Assembly: GCF_016238445.1 (NCBI RefSeq)
Contig: NZ_JABANU010000002.1
Span: 1-64,000, forward strand
Origin: Staphylococcus canis
GTDB lineage: Bacteria > Bacillota > Bacilli > Staphylococcales > Staphylococcaceae
Length of the DNA: 64,000 nt
Direction of reading: 5' to 3'
A model generated the notes under the pieces. That model was not told the DNA's origin, did not search any database, and saw nothing but the letters and a program-made list of their open reading frames with translations. Shown in pieces: positions 28,829 to 40,496 of this stretch (its first letter is position 1; each line of letters begins with the position of its first letter). The position numbers and the translations under genes are program-made.

Positions 28829-30094
28829 TTAATTAAAATTTATTTTAGATTTTACTTCACTAATGAAGTACAAACTTCCAGTGATTAATAAACAATCACC
28901 TTTGTAATTTTTAATAAATTGAACATAATCATCAACAATAGATTTATTTGTAAATTCAATTTCATCATATAAAGCATATTTCGGCAATGCTTTTGGAAAA
29001 TCGAATTCTGTAATATAAATGTGTTCTGCAATATCATTAAATGCAGCTAACATATGATGAATTGGTTTACCTTCAATCGCTGAGAAAAGAATATCGACTT
29101 TATCACGTTGATAGTATCGATGTATTGTATCAATTAAAGCATCAATACTTTCTTTATTGTGTGCCCCATCAATAATAATTAATGGTTCTTTTGAAACTTC
29201 TTCAATTCTGCCTGTCCAACGTGTTTGTTCTACGCCATCAATCATTGCATTAAAGTCAATTTTAATAAATCCGCGTTCATATAATTCAATGAGCGCTGTT
29301 ATTGCTAGTGCAGCATTCTCTTTTTGGTGTTCACCCAACATATTTAAAGCAATATTTTCAAGTTCATAATCTTTATAACGATAGGTAAATTCATCATCTT
29401 CAGATTTTATAAATATATCACGATCATACTCTATCGCAGGTGCGTCCATCATTTCAGCAGTATCACGAAAATGCTTTAGGGCATCTTCATTCTTAATTGC
29501 ATATATTACCGGTGTATTAGGTTTAATAATTGCACTTTTATCATGCGCAATATCAAGATAAGAATTACCTAAAATATCTGTATGATCCAATCCTATGCTC
29601 GTTAAAATACTCATAATCGGATGGATTACGTTAGTAGAATCATTTTTCACGCCTAATCCAGCTTCAATAATTACAAAATCTACTTTTTGAATAGCACCGA
29701 AATATAGATACATCATCGTAGTGATAATCTCAAATTCTGTAGCTGTACCTAATTCAGTTTCTTCTTCCATCCTTTCACTTACAGGCTTCACTTGTGTTAC
29801 CAACTCTGCAATAGCTTCATTAGATATAGGTTGGCCGTTGACACTGATTCGTTCATTAAAAGTTTCAATGTAAGGTGATGTAAATGTTCCAATTTGGTAA
29901 TCATTTTTCACTAAAGCTTCTCGTAAATAAGCTACAGTTGATCCTTTTCCATTGGTACCACCAACATGTATTGCTTTAATGTTTTGCTCTGGATTACCTA
30001 ATTCTGCTAGCATCCATTGCATACGTTTCACACCTGGCTTGATACCAAATTTCGTCCTTTCATGTATCCAATATAAACTATCTAGATAATTCAT
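28829..30094 (-). CDS. folC: Folylpolyglutamate synthase/dihydrofolate synthase, 421 aa
   Basis: FolC adds glutamates to folates in the cytosol. It is a Mur-ligase-like ATPase with P-loop VGGTNGKGSTVAYL (about 43-56), SPYIETFNERI, the EAGLGVKNDSTN omega region (a family metal-binding segment), and C-terminal IIDGAHNKESIDAL. Length is standard. It starts 11 bases after the valS stop, so it is the second gene of the T-box-controlled valS-folC operon, as in B. subtilis. Confidence 0.95.
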   Translation of the reverse strand: MNYLDSLYWIHERTKFGIKPGVKRMQWMLAELGNPEQNIKAIHVGGTNGKGSTVAYLREALVKNDYQIGTFTSPYIETFNERISVNGQPISNEAIAELVTQVKPVSERMEEETELGTATEFEIITTMMYLYFGAIQKVDFVIIEAGLGVKNDSTNVIHPIMSILTSIGLDHTDILGNSYLDIAHDKSAIIKPNTPVIYAIKNEDALKHFRDTAEMMDAPAIEYDRDIFIKSEDDEFTYRYKDYELENIALNMLGEHQKENAALAITALIELYERGFIKIDFNAMIDGVEQTRWTGRIEEVSKEPLIIIDGAHNKESIDALIDTIHRYYQRDKVDILFSAIEGKPIHHMLAAFNDIAEHIYITEFDFPKALPKYALYDEIEFTNKSIVDDYVQFIKNYKGDCLLITGSLYFISEVKSKINFN

Positions 30095-30105
30095 AACTCA
30101 GACTC

Positions 30106-32739
30106 CTATGATTGTAATTGTTCGATTCTTGATTTAACACCATCATATTTTTCTTGATAATTCTTTTGTTTTTCACGTTCTTCATTGATGATTTTTTCAG
30201 GTGCTTTATTGACAAAGTTTTCATTTGCCAATTTTTTATTGACACGATCTAATTCTTTTTGCCATTTATCTAATTCTTTTTCTAAACGTTGGATTTCTTT
30301 ATCCATGTCTATTAAACCTTCTAAAGGTAAAATCACTTTACCTGCTGTAACTATAGTTGTCATTGCTTTTTCAGGTATTTCAATTGTTGTGTTAATTTCT
30401 AGTACACTTGGATTACAAAAACGTTTTAAATAATCTTGATTGCGCTCTAATAGTACTTGTGTATCTTGATCTTTAACTTGGATTTTAATTGGAATTTCTT
30501 TAGATAATGGTGTATTAACTTCTAATCGTGACTGACGTACTGATTTGATAATTTCAACAAGCTGTTCCATGATTACTTTACTTTCTTCAAACATTAACTC
30601 ATGATTCACTGTTGGCCAATCACTTGTCACAATTGATTCTCCCTTATGTGGAAGATTTTGCCAAATTTGCTCTGTAACAAAAGGCATGAATGGATGTAAT
30701 AATCGCATAATACGATCTAATACATAACTTAAAACTGAACGTGTTGTGTTCTTTTGGTCTTCGTCGTCACCATTCATTGGTATTTTACTCATTTCAATAT
30801 ACCAATCACAAAATTCATCCCAAATAAAGTTATATAACGCGCGTCCTACTTCACCAAATTCATATTTTTCACTTAAATTTGTTACTGTCTCTATAGTTTC
30901 ATTTAAACGTGTCAATATCCACTGGTCTGCAACAGATAAATTTCCAGATAAATCAATGTCTTCTACCGTGAAAGATTCGCCAATGTTCATCAAGCTAAAT
31001 CTTGCAGCATTCCAGATTTTATTGATAAAGTTCCATACAGATTCCACTTTTTCTGTTGAATATCTTAAATCATGTCCTGGTGAAGAACCAGTTGCTAGGA
31101 AATAACGTAAACTATCTGCACCGTATTGGTCTATTACGTCCATTGGGTCTACACCATTTCCTAATGATTTACTCATTTTGCGACCATCTTCAGCACGTAC
31201 CAAACCGTGAAGTAACACATCATTAAATGGTTTTTGACCTGTAAATTCAAGTCCTTGGAAAATCATACGGGCTACCCAGAAAAATATAATATCATAACCT
31301 GTAACAAGAACATTTGTAGGATAATAACGTTTATAATCTTCCGCTTCCTCATCTGGCCAACCTAAAGTTGAAAATGGCCATAATGCACTTGAGAACCATG
31401 TGTCTAGTACATCTTCATCTCGTGTCCAATTTTCAATATCTTCTGGTGGTTCTTCAGAAACAAACATCTCACCAGTTTCGTTATGATACCAAGCTGGAAT
31501 TTGATGTCCCCACCAAAGTTGTCTTGAAATTGTCCAATCACGAATTTCTTCCATCCATCTATTAAATGTTTTTTCAAATCTTGCTGGCACAAAATCTATT
31601 CGATTATGGGTATCTTGATTATTTAAAGCTTGTTCTGCAAGAGGTTTCATTTTAACAAACCATTGTGTTGATAAATAAGGTTCTACAACTGCTCCACTTC
31701 GTTCGGAATGACCTACCGAATGCATATGATCTTCAATTTTAATTACTAAATCTTGAGCTTTTAAATCTTCAACTAATTGTTTACGACACTCAAAACGGTC
31801 CATACCTTGATATTTATCAGCATGCTCATTCATGTGTCCTGTTTCATCCATAACGACAATACGCTCCAGATTATGACGATTACCAATTTCGAAGTCATTA
31901 GGATCATGTGCAGGTGTTACTTTCATAGCCCCACTACCAAAGTCTTGATCTACATATTCATCAGCTAAAATTGGTAATTCACGTCCTACTATCGGTAATA
32001 TAACCTTTTTACCAATAACATCTTTGTATCGTTCATCATTAGGATTTACTACAATCGCTGTATCTCCAAGCATAGTTTCTGGACGCGTAGTAGCGATTTC
32101 AATATATCCTTCTCCATCAGCATATGGATATTTGAAATGATAAAATTTTCCGTTTACATCTTCATGAATCACTTCAATATCAGATAATGCTGTTCGCGCT
32201 TCTGGGTCCCAGTTAATGATTCGTTCCCCACGATAAATAAGTCCTTTATGATACATATCCACAAAGACCTTTTTAACAGCTTTACTTAAACCTTCATCTA
32301 AGGTAAAACGTTCTCTTGAGTAGTCTAACCCTAAACCTAGTTTCGCCCATTGTTCACGGATGAAATTCGCATATTCTTCTTTCCATTCCCAAGCTTTTTC
32401 TAAAAATTTCTCTCTACCGATATCATGACGAGAAATACCTTCTTCTCTCATTTTAGCTTCAACTTTAGCTTGTGTTGCGATACCAGCATGGTCCATACCA
32501 GGTAAATATAATGTATCATACCCTTGCATACGCTTCATACGTGTTAAAATGTCTTGTAATGTTGTATCCCATGCATGACCTAAATGTAATTTTCCAGTTA
32601 CATTCGGTGGCGGAATAACAATTGTAAATGTTTCTTTTTTTGTATCCGACTTTTTAGGTGTAAATAACTTTTGTTCTAGCCATGATTGATAACGACCCGC
32701 TTCAACTTCTTGCGGATTATACTTTGGTTTCATTTCCAT
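30106..32739 (-). CDS. valS: Valyl-tRNA synthetase, 877 aa
   Basis: This class I synthetase charges tRNA-Val and edits Thr. HIGH motif is [15 protein letters not shown] (about 45-59); the CP1 editing domain contains [12 protein letters not shown] and GTGA-like [22 protein letters not shown] is [11 protein letters not shown] (about 520). A C-terminal tRNA-binding coiled coil covers about 810-877. I start at ATG 32739, seven bases after GGAGGG; the frame upstream runs into the T-box terminator. Followed by folC. Confidence 0.97.
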   Translation of the reverse strand: MEMKPKYNPQEVEAGRYQSWLEQKLFTPKKSDTKKETFTIVIPPPNVTGKLHLGHAWDTTLQDILTRMKRMQGYDTLYLPGMDHAGIATQAKVEAKMREEGISRHDIGREKFLEKAWEWKEEYANFIREQWAKLGLGLDYSRERFTLDEGLSKAVKKVFVDMYHKGLIYRGERIINWDPEARTALSDIEVIHEDVNGKFYHFKYPYADGEGYIEIATTRPETMLGDTAIVVNPNDERYKDVIGKKVILPIVGRELPILADEYVDQDFGSGAMKVTPAHDPNDFEIGNRHNLERIVVMDETGHMNEHADKYQGMDRFECRKQLVEDLKAQDLVIKIEDHMHSVGHSERSGAVVEPYLSTQWFVKMKPLAEQALNNQDTHNRIDFVPARFEKTFNRWMEEIRDWTISRQLWWGHQIPAWYHNETGEMFVSEEPPEDIENWTRDEDVLDTWFSSALWPFSTLGWPDEEAEDYKRYYPTNVLVTGYDIIFFWVARMIFQGLEFTGQKPFNDVLLHGLVRAEDGRKMSKSLGNGVDPMDVIDQYGADSLRYFLATGSSPGHDLRYSTEKVESVWNFINKIWNAARFSLMNIGESFTVEDIDLSGNLSVADQWILTRLNETIETVTNLSEKYEFGEVGRALYNFIWDEFCDWYIEMSKIPMNGDDEDQKNTTRSVLSYVLDRIMRLLHPFMPFVTEQIWQNLPHKGESIVTSDWPTVNHELMFEESKVIMEQLVEIIKSVRQSRLEVNTPLSKEIPIKIQVKDQDTQVLLERNQDYLKRFCNPSVLEINTTIEIPEKAMTTIVTAGKVILPLEGLIDMDKEIQRLEKELDKWQKELDRVNKKLANENFVNKAPEKIINEEREKQKNYQEKYDGVKSRIEQLQS

Positions 32740-32758
32740 CTTGAATCCCTCCATAAAA

Positions 32759-32995
32759 TAAAAAAACATCTGCCCTATAAATAGGACGGATGTTCCGTGG
32801 TACCACCTATATTCAATAATAATTGATTATTGCACTCAAATGATTAACGCTCATGACACGCCTAAACTTACTTAATTTCAGATAAGGTAATAAATGGGCT
32901 ACCTTCCATTTAAGTTTTTGTGCATTTTCAGCAACCATGCACTCTCTATAAAAAACGTTAAATGTACTCCTCCCAAAGTTACTGCTATTAAATTC
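32759..32995 (-). promoter_or_regulatory. T-box leader of valS-folC
   Basis: The minus strand carries AGGTGGTACCACGGAA (32807-32792), a classic T-box, and a terminator hairpin AACATCCGTCCTAT / ATAGGGCAGATGTT followed by TTTTTTT. Stem I is recognisable: ATTTAACGTTTTT pairs with AAAAACTTAAAT around the K-turn-like ATAGAGAG. In the loop below, GGAAGGTAGCC contains GTA at 32902-32900, a valine codon in the specifier position. This fits the downstream valS. Confidence 0.93.
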
Positions 32996-33001
32996 TCTTT
33001 T

Positions 33002-33030
33002 ATAGTATACTTAAATCCACATTAAGTCAA
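33002..33030 (-). promoter_or_regulatory. Promoter of the valS T-box transcript
   Basis: TTGACT (33030-33025), 17 bases, TACTAT (33007-33002) on the minus strand. Predicted start is near 32995. Confidence 0.7.
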
Positions 33031-33063
33031 TAATTAGATGAACTTAATTCAGACACAGTAGCG

Positions 33064-34131
33064 TTATTCTCTCATTAATAATCTCTTCAAATAAATATTA
33101 AGTAAAGGTGCAACTAAAAATAAAATAAAGAATACACGGAAAATATGATAGCTTGATATCAACGCCACATCTGCTCCAGTTTCTAAAGCCACGAGTACAA
33201 TCTGACTCATACCACCTGGCGCCGCACCTAGAAACAACTCGTTGACAGGATCATGAGTGAAATAACTTAAAATTATTACCATTAAAAGTGCACTAAAAAT
33301 GAGTAATACATTTTGAAATGCAATAGCAACTGCGATTCGTCCCTTTAACCTATCTGTGAGATGAGCGATTTGAACACCAACGCGAATCATATATATAACT
33401 TGTGCAATAGCAATGATTGGCTGATCTAAAGTAAAAGTAAGATCTGTAGAAATATTCCATATAATGAGCACTACTATCGGCGCTAATAACATTTTAGTTG
33501 GAAAATGAATCCATTTCATAATGTAATATACGATGATCACGCCTACTATTAAAATTCCTACTTGCCACAATTCAAGGACATCAGTCATTACCTTAGCTTG
33601 AGGTAAATCATTTTGGTGTTGTGATTGATTTTGGAAAAAGAATGATATAAGTGGTACTAAAATAACAACAAAGATGATTCTAGAGGTTTGAGTTAAACTG
33701 ACTACTAATATATCTGCTCTCTTATTTTCCTCAGCCATAACAAGCATTTGACTAAGTGCACCAGGTATCACACTTAATATCGCTGTCTCAGTGTTGACTT
33801 TTGCAATTTTTTTAAATCCTAACGAAACAATTAAAGCTAAACATAATAAAAATATACTGACTAAAACAATAGCAATAAAATCATCTTTTATATCATGCAT
33901 AACTGGTTTGGTAAACGCACTACCAATTTGAACGCCTAACATAATTAAGCCTAAATTACTGAGCCACGTCGGCCACTTTATATCTAATTTAAATATTTTT
34001 ACCGCAATTAAACTTGCAATTATCGGACCGAACATCCATGGCAACATGATATTAAGAAAAAAGAGCGCAAATCCTACAATAATAGAAAGTACAACAACGA
34101 TAATATTATTCTTTAGATATTTTTTTGACAT
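33064..34131 (-). CDS. AbrB-family (COG3180) membrane protein, putative transporter, 355 aa
   Basis: This is a polytopic membrane protein with about ten hydrophobic segments arranged in two similar halves. Each half includes a glycine/proline-rich turn: MLPWMFGPIIASLIAVKIF in the first and GAAPGGMSQIVLVALETGAD in the second; the first half also has SVIPGALSQMLVMAEE. The repeated PG(A/G)xSQ motif is typical of the AbrB/YpjA group, which despite its name has nothing to do with the AbrB DNA-binding protein. A transport role is likely; the substrate is unknown. It is flanked by the valS T-box promoter and a 144-bp repeat and is not clearly part of either neighbour's operon. Confidence 0.85.
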   Translation of the reverse strand: MSKKYLKNNIIVVVLSIIVGFALFFLNIMLPWMFGPIIASLIAVKIFKLDIKWPTWLSNLGLIMLGVQIGSAFTKPVMHDIKDDFIAIVLVSIFLLCLALIVSLGFKKIAKVNTETAILSVIPGALSQMLVMAEENKRADILVVSLTQTSRIIFVVILVPLISFFFQNQSQHQNDLPQAKVMTDVLELWQVGILIVGVIIVYYIMKWIHFPTKMLLAPIVVLIIWNISTDLTFTLDQPIIAIAQVIYMIRVGVQIAHLTDRLKGRIAVAIAFQNVLLIFSALLMVIILSYFTHDPVNELFLGAAPGGMSQIVLVALETGADVALISSYHIFRVFFILFLVAPLLNIYLKRLLMRE

Positions 34132-34172
34132 ATTGACCCCTTTTAAAATTATAATGTTAATACAAATAGAAA

Positions 34173-34316
34173 GGTTGGGACAAATTCAACACAACTCCAG
34201 AACAATAATTAATTGTGTCCAGAAGTAAGGATTTCTAAAGCGTTTTTCCAATAAATTCTATATATGATTTATCAAAATACTTACTTTTATTAACCTTACG
34301 TCTTTTCATCCCAACC
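34173..34316. repeat. 144-bp intergenic repeat-like element with inverted ends
   Basis: The element has ends GGTTGGGA (34173-34180) and TCCCAACC (34309-34316). Inside are paired blocks, ACACAA ... TTGTGT near 34190-34220 and AAGTAAGGA ... TTAACCTTACG further on, giving a large folded structure. GGTTGGGA-bounded intergenic elements are, from memory, scattered through staphylococcal genomes. It lies between hemL (3' side) and the AbrB-type gene (5' side), so it may also end the haem operon transcript. No second copy is in this window. Confidence 0.6.
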
Positions 34317-34349
34317 ACTATGAATTTTAATACTTATATATAAGGATTA

Positions 34350-35636
34350 TTATTTTATTACACGTTGTAAAGCTACATCAAACGCATTAATTGTTTTCTT
34401 GATATCTTCGTGAGTATGCTTAGTTGATAAGAACATGCCTTCAAATTGCGATGGTGGTAAGAAAATACCTTCTTTAGCTAATTCACGATATAGTTCACCA
34501 AATAATTTTAAATCAGATTGGTTCGCCTCTTTAAAATTAGTAACAGGTCCTTCATTTAAGAAAAATCCAATCATTGAGCCCGCGCGATTAATCGTTAATG
34601 GCACTTGATGCTTAGAAAATACTCGCGTTAATCCTTCCTCTAACATATCTCCAAGTTCATTGAAATATGCATAGCTATCCTCTGTCAATTGACTTAATGT
34701 CATGTATCCACTTGTCATAGCAAGAGGATTTCCTGACAAAGTACCAGCCTGATAAATATCTCCACTTGGTGCAATATGATCCATAATTTCTTGACGACCA
34801 CCAAATGCCCCAACTGGTAATCCTCCACCAATTACTTTACCTAAACAAGTTAAATCTGGCGTCACATTAAAATAACCTTGCGCACAATGATAGCCTACTC
34901 TAAAACCAGTCATCACTTCATCAAAAATTAATAAAGAACCATATTCATGAGTAATATCACGTAAGCCTTGAAGAAAATCATTAATCGGTGGCACTACACC
35001 CATATTACCTGATACAGGTTCCACAATAATTGCAGCAATATCTGATCCATATTGTTCAAATGCATATTTAACTGCATTTAAATCATTATATGGTACAGTA
35101 ATTGTATTTTTAGCTGTACCTTCAGGAACTCCAGGAGAATCTGGTAATCCTAAAGTTGCAACACCTGATCCAGCTTTAATAAGTAACGAATCACTATGAC
35201 CATGATAATTACCTTCAAATTTAAGAATTTTATTACGACCTGTATATCCTCGTGCAAGTCTTAAGGTATCTAAAGTAGCCTCTGTACCAGATGACACCAT
35301 TCTGACTTTTTCAATTGAAGGTACACGTTCAATTACAAGTTCTGCAAGTCTATTTTCTTCTAATGTTGAAGCACCAAAGCTTGTACCTCTATCCACGACT
35401 TCATGGATTGATTCAATTACTTTAGGATCTTTATGACCTAAGATAAGAGGTCCCCAACTTAAAACGTAATCAATATACTCATTGCCATCAATATCAAAAA
35501 TGTGGCTTCCTTCACCATGATCCATAAATATCGCTGGTGTATCAACAGATTTAAATGCACGGACAGGACTATTAACTCCCCCAGGCATTAACGTTTGTGC
35601 TTTTTCAAATGCTTGAACTGATTTATCGTAACGCAT
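34350..35636 (-). CDS. hemL: Glutamate-1-semialdehyde 2,1-aminomutase, 428 aa
   Basis: HemL converts glutamate-1-semialdehyde to 5-aminolevulinate with pyridoxal or pyridoxamine phosphate. [13 protein letters not shown]-type N-terminus, [30 protein letters not shown], and the PLP lysine in [17 protein letters not shown] are present. Length is standard. It is the last gene of hemA-X-C-D-B-L, starting 17 bases after hemB. Confidence 0.96.
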   Translation of the reverse strand: MRYDKSVQAFEKAQTLMPGGVNSPVRAFKSVDTPAIFMDHGEGSHIFDIDGNEYIDYVLSWGPLILGHKDPKVIESIHEVVDRGTSFGASTLEENRLAELVIERVPSIEKVRMVSSGTEATLDTLRLARGYTGRNKILKFEGNYHGHSDSLLIKAGSGVATLGLPDSPGVPEGTAKNTITVPYNDLNAVKYAFEQYGSDIAAIIVEPVSGNMGVVPPINDFLQGLRDITHEYGSLLIFDEVMTGFRVGYHCAQGYFNVTPDLTCLGKVIGGGLPVGAFGGRQEIMDHIAPSGDIYQAGTLSGNPLAMTSGYMTLSQLTEDSYAYFNELGDMLEEGLTRVFSKHQVPLTINRAGSMIGFFLNEGPVTNFKEANQSDLKLFGELYRELAKEGIFLPPSQFEGMFLSTKHTHEDIKKTINAFDVALQRVIK

Positions 35637-35653
35637 GATTGATCCTCCTAATG

Positions 35654-36631
35654 TTATTGTCTTTCAATATAATGACATAAATCTTTAGCAAAATACGTAA
35701 TAATCATATCGGCGCCAGCACGTTTCATTGAAATCATTTGTTCCATTACAACTTTTTCTTCATCAATCCATCCATTCAAAGCAGCAGCTTTTGTCATACT
35801 ATATTCACCACTGACATTATATGCAATGACAGGAACATTTGAATGATTGCGAACATCTCGAATAATATCTAGATAACTTAATGCAGGTTTAACAATCATC
35901 ATATCAGTACCTTCATTTAAATCACTTTCGAGTTCACGAAATGCTTCTAAACGATTAGCTGGGTCCATTTGATACGTCTTACGATCGCCAAATGAAGGCG
36001 TTGAATCAGCTGCATCTCTAAATGGACCAAAGAAACTTGAAGCATACTTAATACCATAACTCATGATAGGGATATGATAGTAACCCGCTTCATCTAAGCC
36101 TTTTCGAATCTCGGCAACAAAACCATCCATCATATTACTTGGCGCAATAATATCTGCACCTGCTTTAACTTGGGATACAGCCGTTTTTACAAGTAACGGT
36201 AATGTTTTATCATTATCCACATCATGTGTATGTTCGTCAATTAAACCACAATGTCCGTGGTCTGTATATTCACATAAACAAGTATCTGCAATGACTAAAA
36301 GATCATCGTATAATGATTTTGCAATTTTTGTAGCTTGTTGAATAACACCGTCATCAACAAATGCACCTGTACCACATGCATCTTTTTCATTTGGAATACC
36401 AAAGAAAATTATTGCACGGATACCTAAATCGTAAGCTTCTTTAATTTCTTCATGTAATAAATTTAAGCTTATTTGATATACACCTGGTAAAGACTTAATT
36501 TCTTTTTTGACATCATCTTTTTCCACTACAAATATAGGATATATTAAATCTTCTTTTCTTAGATGTGTTTCACGTACTAAACTACGCATTGTCTTTGAAG
36601 AACGTAGACGTCTATGTCTATCAAAATCCAT
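35654..36631 (-). CDS. hemB: Delta-aminolevulinic acid dehydratase (porphobilinogen synthase), 325 aa
   Basis: HemB condenses two 5-aminolevulinate molecules to porphobilinogen. The zinc-type active-site cysteines are in [14 protein letters not shown] (about 120-133). The two active-site lysines are in [15 protein letters not shown] and [11 protein letters not shown]. It lies two bases after hemD. A TIM-barrel protein of standard length. Confidence 0.97.
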   Translation of the reverse strand: MDFDRHRRLRSSKTMRSLVRETHLRKEDLIYPIFVVEKDDVKKEIKSLPGVYQISLNLLHEEIKEAYDLGIRAIIFFGIPNEKDACGTGAFVDDGVIQQATKIAKSLYDDLLVIADTCLCEYTDHGHCGLIDEHTHDVDNDKTLPLLVKTAVSQVKAGADIIAPSNMMDGFVAEIRKGLDEAGYYHIPIMSYGIKYASSFFGPFRDAADSTPSFGDRKTYQMDPANRLEAFRELESDLNEGTDMMIVKPALSYLDIIRDVRNHSNVPVIAYNVSGEYSMTKAAALNGWIDEEKVVMEQMISMKRAGADMIITYFAKDLCHYIERQ

Positions 36632-36633
36632 AA

Positions 36634-37311
36634 TTATTCCCTCGTTTCAATTATTTTTTTGATCATTGCATCTAAAGTTTGTATGTTCGCTGATATATTA
36701 TCTATGCCATATTGATTGGCCGTTTGCTGGGTTTGTGCTCCAATTGTTACTACACCAATATCACTGTTCAATTCATACGAATCATCAAAAAAAGCTCGAA
36801 CAGCTGATGAACTCGCAAAGGTAATATAGTCTATTTTTTTCTCATCCACTAATTGATGTGCTTTTTTAATATTTTTTAAATACGGAATTGAACGGTATAA
36901 ATCAATTTTACATACTTTATGCCCCTGATGACGTAAAGTTTCATGTAATAGTGGACGTGCCCCTTGACTTGATGGTATCAATATCGATGTAGAACATTCA
37001 TTATGAAATGCATCTAAAAAGCCTTCTTGTGAATATAAATCTGGCGTAAAGTCTACATTTATACCATGTTCAATACAATACGCTTCAGTTTTTTTACCAA
37101 TTACTGCTACTTTATCAAATGATGTTTGTTCTATATATGGTAAAAAATAACGTACCGCATTTTTAGAAGAAAAAAGAAGCCAATGATAATGAACTTTTAA
37201 CTGTTGAGTATCGAACATCAATTTTTGTGTTCGAATTAATGGTAAATGGTATATATTTACAAGCGTATTTTCATAATCATGTGTTTGAGTCATTAAAACA
37301 TTGGGCTTCAA
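36634..37311 (-). CDS. hemD: Uroporphyrinogen-III synthase, 225 aa
   Basis: HemD closes hydroxymethylbilane to uroporphyrinogen III with inversion of ring D. The family is poorly conserved in sequence. Supporting landmarks are [41 protein letters not shown] and [14 protein letters not shown], which line the cleft between the two domains. Position between hemC and hemB and the length make the call secure. Confidence 0.93.
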   Translation of the reverse strand: MKPNVLMTQTHDYENTLVNIYHLPLIRTQKLMFDTQQLKVHYHWLLFSSKNAVRYFLPYIEQTSFDKVAVIGKKTEAYCIEHGINVDFTPDLYSQEGFLDAFHNECSTSILIPSSQGARPLLHETLRHQGHKVCKIDLYRSIPYLKNIKKAHQLVDEKKIDYITFASSSAVRAFFDDSYELNSDIGVVTIGAQTQQTANQYGIDNISANIQTLDAMIKKIIETRE

Positions 37312-37325
37312 CTGTTAACACCTCT

Positions 37326-38249
37326 TTAATTATCATTCAAAGCTTGAATAATTTCATAAGCGCCTTGTGATTTAAGAACTTGACTGACTGTTCTACCAAG
37401 CTCAATGCCATCATGACCGATTTCAGTATGTTCAAAACGTTGATGACCATCTGGTGACATGACAAGACCTGTAAATTCAATTTCTCCATTTTCTCGTTTA
37501 TGTGCATAGCCACCAATCGGTACTTGACAACTACCGTCCATTTCTTTCAAAAATGTACGTTCAGCACTTACACATTCACTTACATCATTATTATGAACTT
37601 TCTTTAACAGTGCAAGCAATTCTGTATCGTCCGCTCTACACTCGATACCTAAAGCACCTTGTCCTATAGCTGGTACTAGCAAATCTTTATCAAGATATGT
37701 CGTAACAATATCTTCAGACCATCCCATACGTTTCAATCCTGCTGCCGCTAAGAGTATTGCATCATAATCTTCATTGTATAATTTATTTAATCTTGTATCA
37801 ATATTCCCTCTTATCCACTTAATCTCAAGATGTGGAAACTTTGCAAGGATTTGTGCGCCACGTCTGAGAGAACTTGTTCCAACGATACTCCCCTCAGGAA
37901 GTTCATCTAGTGGGATATGATTTTTAGAAATAAATGCATCAAACGGATTTTCTCTATCCGGAATACATCCAAGTGTTAATCCCTCAGGTAAAACACTTGG
38001 TACATCCTTCAAGGAATGTATAGCCATATCGATGGAATGATTAAATAATTCATTTTGAATTTCTTTCACAAATAACCCTTTACCTCCGACTTTAGATAAT
38101 TGTCTATCTACAATTTGATCACCTTTTGTGACAATTTCTTTGATTTCAATCTCTAAAGTGGAGTCAATTTCTTTTAATTTCTCAATAAATTGTTTAGTTT
38201 GTGTTAAAGCAAGCTTACTACGTCGTGATCCTACAACAAGCTTTCTCAT
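37326..38249 (-). CDS. hemC: Hydroxymethylbilane synthase (porphobilinogen deaminase), 307 aa
   Basis: HemC polymerises four porphobilinogens on a dipyrromethane primer. The cofactor cysteine is C241 in [13 protein letters not shown] and the catalytic aspartate is D82 in [20 protein letters not shown] at the N-terminus and the arginine-rich [11 protein letters not shown] are standard. Length is normal; it starts 23 bases after hemX. Confidence 0.97.
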   Translation of the reverse strand: MRKLVVGSRRSKLALTQTKQFIEKLKEIDSTLEIEIKEIVTKGDQIVDRQLSKVGGKGLFVKEIQNELFNHSIDMAIHSLKDVPSVLPEGLTLGCIPDRENPFDAFISKNHIPLDELPEGSIVGTSSLRRGAQILAKFPHLEIKWIRGNIDTRLNKLYNEDYDAILLAAAGLKRMGWSEDIVTTYLDKDLLVPAIGQGALGIECRADDTELLALLKKVHNNDVSECVSAERTFLKEMDGSCQVPIGGYAHKRENGEIEFTGLVMSPDGHQRFEHTEIGHDGIELGRTVSQVLKSQGAYEIIQALNDN

Positions 38250-38272
38250 AGATGCTTTCCTCCTTTAATATT

Positions 38273-39109
38273 TTATACACCAGTCCACTGATGAAATGAT
38301 GAGACTTGCGTAATGACAATTAAATTCATCATACAACTCAAAAACAAAATCATATTGAAATATATTAATACAATTGGTTTGAGCCGTTTCATTAATTTTA
38401 ATGCAATATAGACGGTGTAGCATAGAAATATCGCTACAGATAAAATAACTTTTAAATCTCGGAATATATGTAAACCTATTGTTACAAGTCCCCATTGCAC
38501 TCCCAAAATAAGACTAACAAATAATAAGATATTCCCGATAATTGAACTTAAGAAAACAATGTGCTCAATATTTGCAAGACTACTTATTCTGAAAAAGTGC
38601 TGGGTAAATCTTTTCCGTTTCAAGTTTTGAAATTGCATAATATATATAATTGCATTTACAAAAGCAATTGCAAAAACAACATAGCTTAATAATGCAAGTG
38701 AAATATGAATCACTAATAACTCATTAATTGCCGTAATACGCGACACATCCAATTTAAACTGATAAGGATGAAAAGTATGAATTGCCATAAATATGAAACC
38801 AATAATATTCAACAAGACTATCATAAAGTCAGATTGTTTCATTGAAGTAAGCATAAAACTAACTGTTAATATTAACCACGTTAAAACACTCATACTTTCA
38901 ACTATTGACGTTAAAGGGAGATAACCTCGCCATATTACAAATATAGTTAAAGAGATTGTTTGACATACCCAAACAATCCCTAATGTATAAAATCCAAAAG
39001 ACTGCAGTCGATAATTCTTTTGGAATAAATCAAGTACTAAAGATAAAGTACAAATAAAGTAAATCAATAAAATAACTTCATGAAAACGAATTAAAAATAC
39101 TTCTTCCAC
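38273..39109 (-). CDS. hemX: HemX, membrane protein of the haem operon, 278 aa
   Basis: HemX is a polytopic membrane protein with about eight helices, related to the CcsA/CcmC cytochrome assembly family. In B. subtilis and S. aureus it lowers the amount of HemA and so limits haem synthesis. Hydrophobic segments alternate with short loops; a conserved-looking HISLALLSYVVFAIAF and GVQWGLVTIGLHIF (WG in place of the full WWxxG motif) are visible. It follows hemA by 14 bases. Confidence 0.9.
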   Translation of the reverse strand: MEEVFLIRFHEVILLIYFICTLSLVLDLFQKNYRLQSFGFYTLGIVWVCQTISLTIFVIWRGYLPLTSIVESMSVLTWLILTVSFMLTSMKQSDFMIVLLNIIGFIFMAIHTFHPYQFKLDVSRITAINELLVIHISLALLSYVVFAIAFVNAIIYIMQFQNLKRKRFTQHFFRISSLANIEHIVFLSSIIGNILLFVSLILGVQWGLVTIGLHIFRDLKVILSVAIFLCYTVYIALKLMKRLKPIVLIYFNMILFLSCMMNLIVITQVSSFHQWTGV

Positions 39110-39123
39110 AGCACCACCAACTA

Positions 39124-40464
39124 TTAATGATCAAATTTTAATACTTTTTGATTAAGAATTTGACGTTTGTTTTCAACTGCTTTTTGTTTATAATCTTCTT
39201 CAACTTCTAAATTAAATATCTCTTGGAATAATGATAATTTGTATTCAGAATCATTTTCTGTACTAATTTCTTTAGCCATTTTAATAGGATCTTTTAGCAT
39301 TTGATTGATAATGCTTTTAGTATGTTTTGAAATGACTTTGCGTTCACGTTCAGTTAAGTGTGGTAACTTACGATCTACACTTTCCATAGTATCCTGTTGA
39401 ATATTCATTGCTTTTTCTCTTAATGCACGAATGACAGGTACAACACCTAACATTTGTACCCATTCATTATGTTTAGTGATTTGCGCTGGAATTTGTCCTG
39501 AAATTTGATCTGCAGCACGACGACGCTCACGAATATTGGCATCAACAAGACCTTTTAAATCATCAACATCGTAAATAAATAGATTAGAATCCATTGTTTC
39601 AATTGGCTCTATGTCTCTTGGTACTGCAATATCAATTAATACCTTTTGATGTGCACCATTCATGCTATCGCACATTTCTAACATTTCTTTTGTAATGACA
39701 AATGTATTAGAACTTGTTGAACTTATAACGATATCCGCTTCTGTTAGCGCATCAGCCAATTGGCTCATAGGTGCTGCATCAATTTCATAAGTCTCTGCTA
39801 AAGCCTCAGCCTTAGAATGAGTGCGATTCATTAATGTTATTTGTGTAACTCCTGCACCTTTTAGATTTTGGATGGCACGCTCACCCATTTCACCCGCACC
39901 TATAACAAGGGCGCGTTTTTTTTGCAATTTACCGTACATTTTTTTAGCTAATTCCACCGCTGCGTAAGAAACACTAATTGCATTATCTGCAATATCAGAT
40001 TCATGGTGTGCTTTCTTACTAAATGTAATCGCCTGTTTAAATAATTCATTAAAGATTGTACCTGTAGTATGTGCTTCTTGAGCTGTAAAGAATGCATCTC
40101 GAATTTGACCTAATATTTGTGTTTCTCCTAACACAATAGAGTCTAGTCCAGAAGTCACCTTAAATAAATGTTCAACTGCTGCATCCTCAACTTTAACTTC
40201 TGAAATAGCTTTTATATCATCAACTTCAAAATTAAACTGGCGTGCTAAAAATCTCTGAATATAGTAACGACCTGTATGAATTTGGTCAACTACTGCATAG
40301 ATTTCTGTACGATTACATGTTGATAAAATTACATTTTCTAATATAGATTTGGTTTCAAATAAAGATTCATGAACATTTAACATATTTTGTTCATTGAATG
40401 AAAGTTTTTCTCTAAGCGCTACATCAGCTGTTTTATGATTCACGCTAACTGCTAAAATATACAT
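39124..40464 (-). CDS. hemA: Glutamyl-tRNA reductase, 446 aa
   Basis: HemA reduces Glu-tRNA to glutamate-1-semialdehyde, the committed step of C5 haem synthesis. The catalytic cysteine is C50 in [25 protein letters not shown] and the NADPH Rossmann motif [15 protein letters not shown] (about 187-201) follow, then SSTSSNTF and the C-terminal dimerisation helices. It heads the hem operon, with a TATAAT -10 box at 40497-40502 and a PerR-like box at 40510-40524 upstream. Confidence 0.97.
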   Translation of the reverse strand: MYILAVSVNHKTADVALREKLSFNEQNMLNVHESLFETKSILENVILSTCNRTEIYAVVDQIHTGRYYIQRFLARQFNFEVDDIKAISEVKVEDAAVEHLFKVTSGLDSIVLGETQILGQIRDAFFTAQEAHTTGTIFNELFKQAITFSKKAHHESDIADNAISVSYAAVELAKKMYGKLQKKRALVIGAGEMGERAIQNLKGAGVTQITLMNRTHSKAEALAETYEIDAAPMSQLADALTEADIVISSTSSNTFVITKEMLEMCDSMNGAHQKVLIDIAVPRDIEPIETMDSNLFIYDVDDLKGLVDANIRERRRAADQISGQIPAQITKHNEWVQMLGVVPVIRALREKAMNIQQDTMESVDRKLPHLTERERKVISKHTKSIINQMLKDPIKMAKEISTENDSEYKLSLFQEIFNLEVEEDYKQKAVENKRQILNQKVLKFDH

Positions 40465-40496
40465 GAAAATGCCCCCATACGTTTTTCAATACAGGT

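Noticed and set aside
30746-31105. 119-codon plus-strand frame opposite valS
   Set aside because: Antisense shadow; valS is intact and conserved throughout.
33064-34131. AbrB DNA-binding transition regulator
   Set aside because: The protein is polytopic membrane; the shared name is historical and no swapped-hairpin domain is present.
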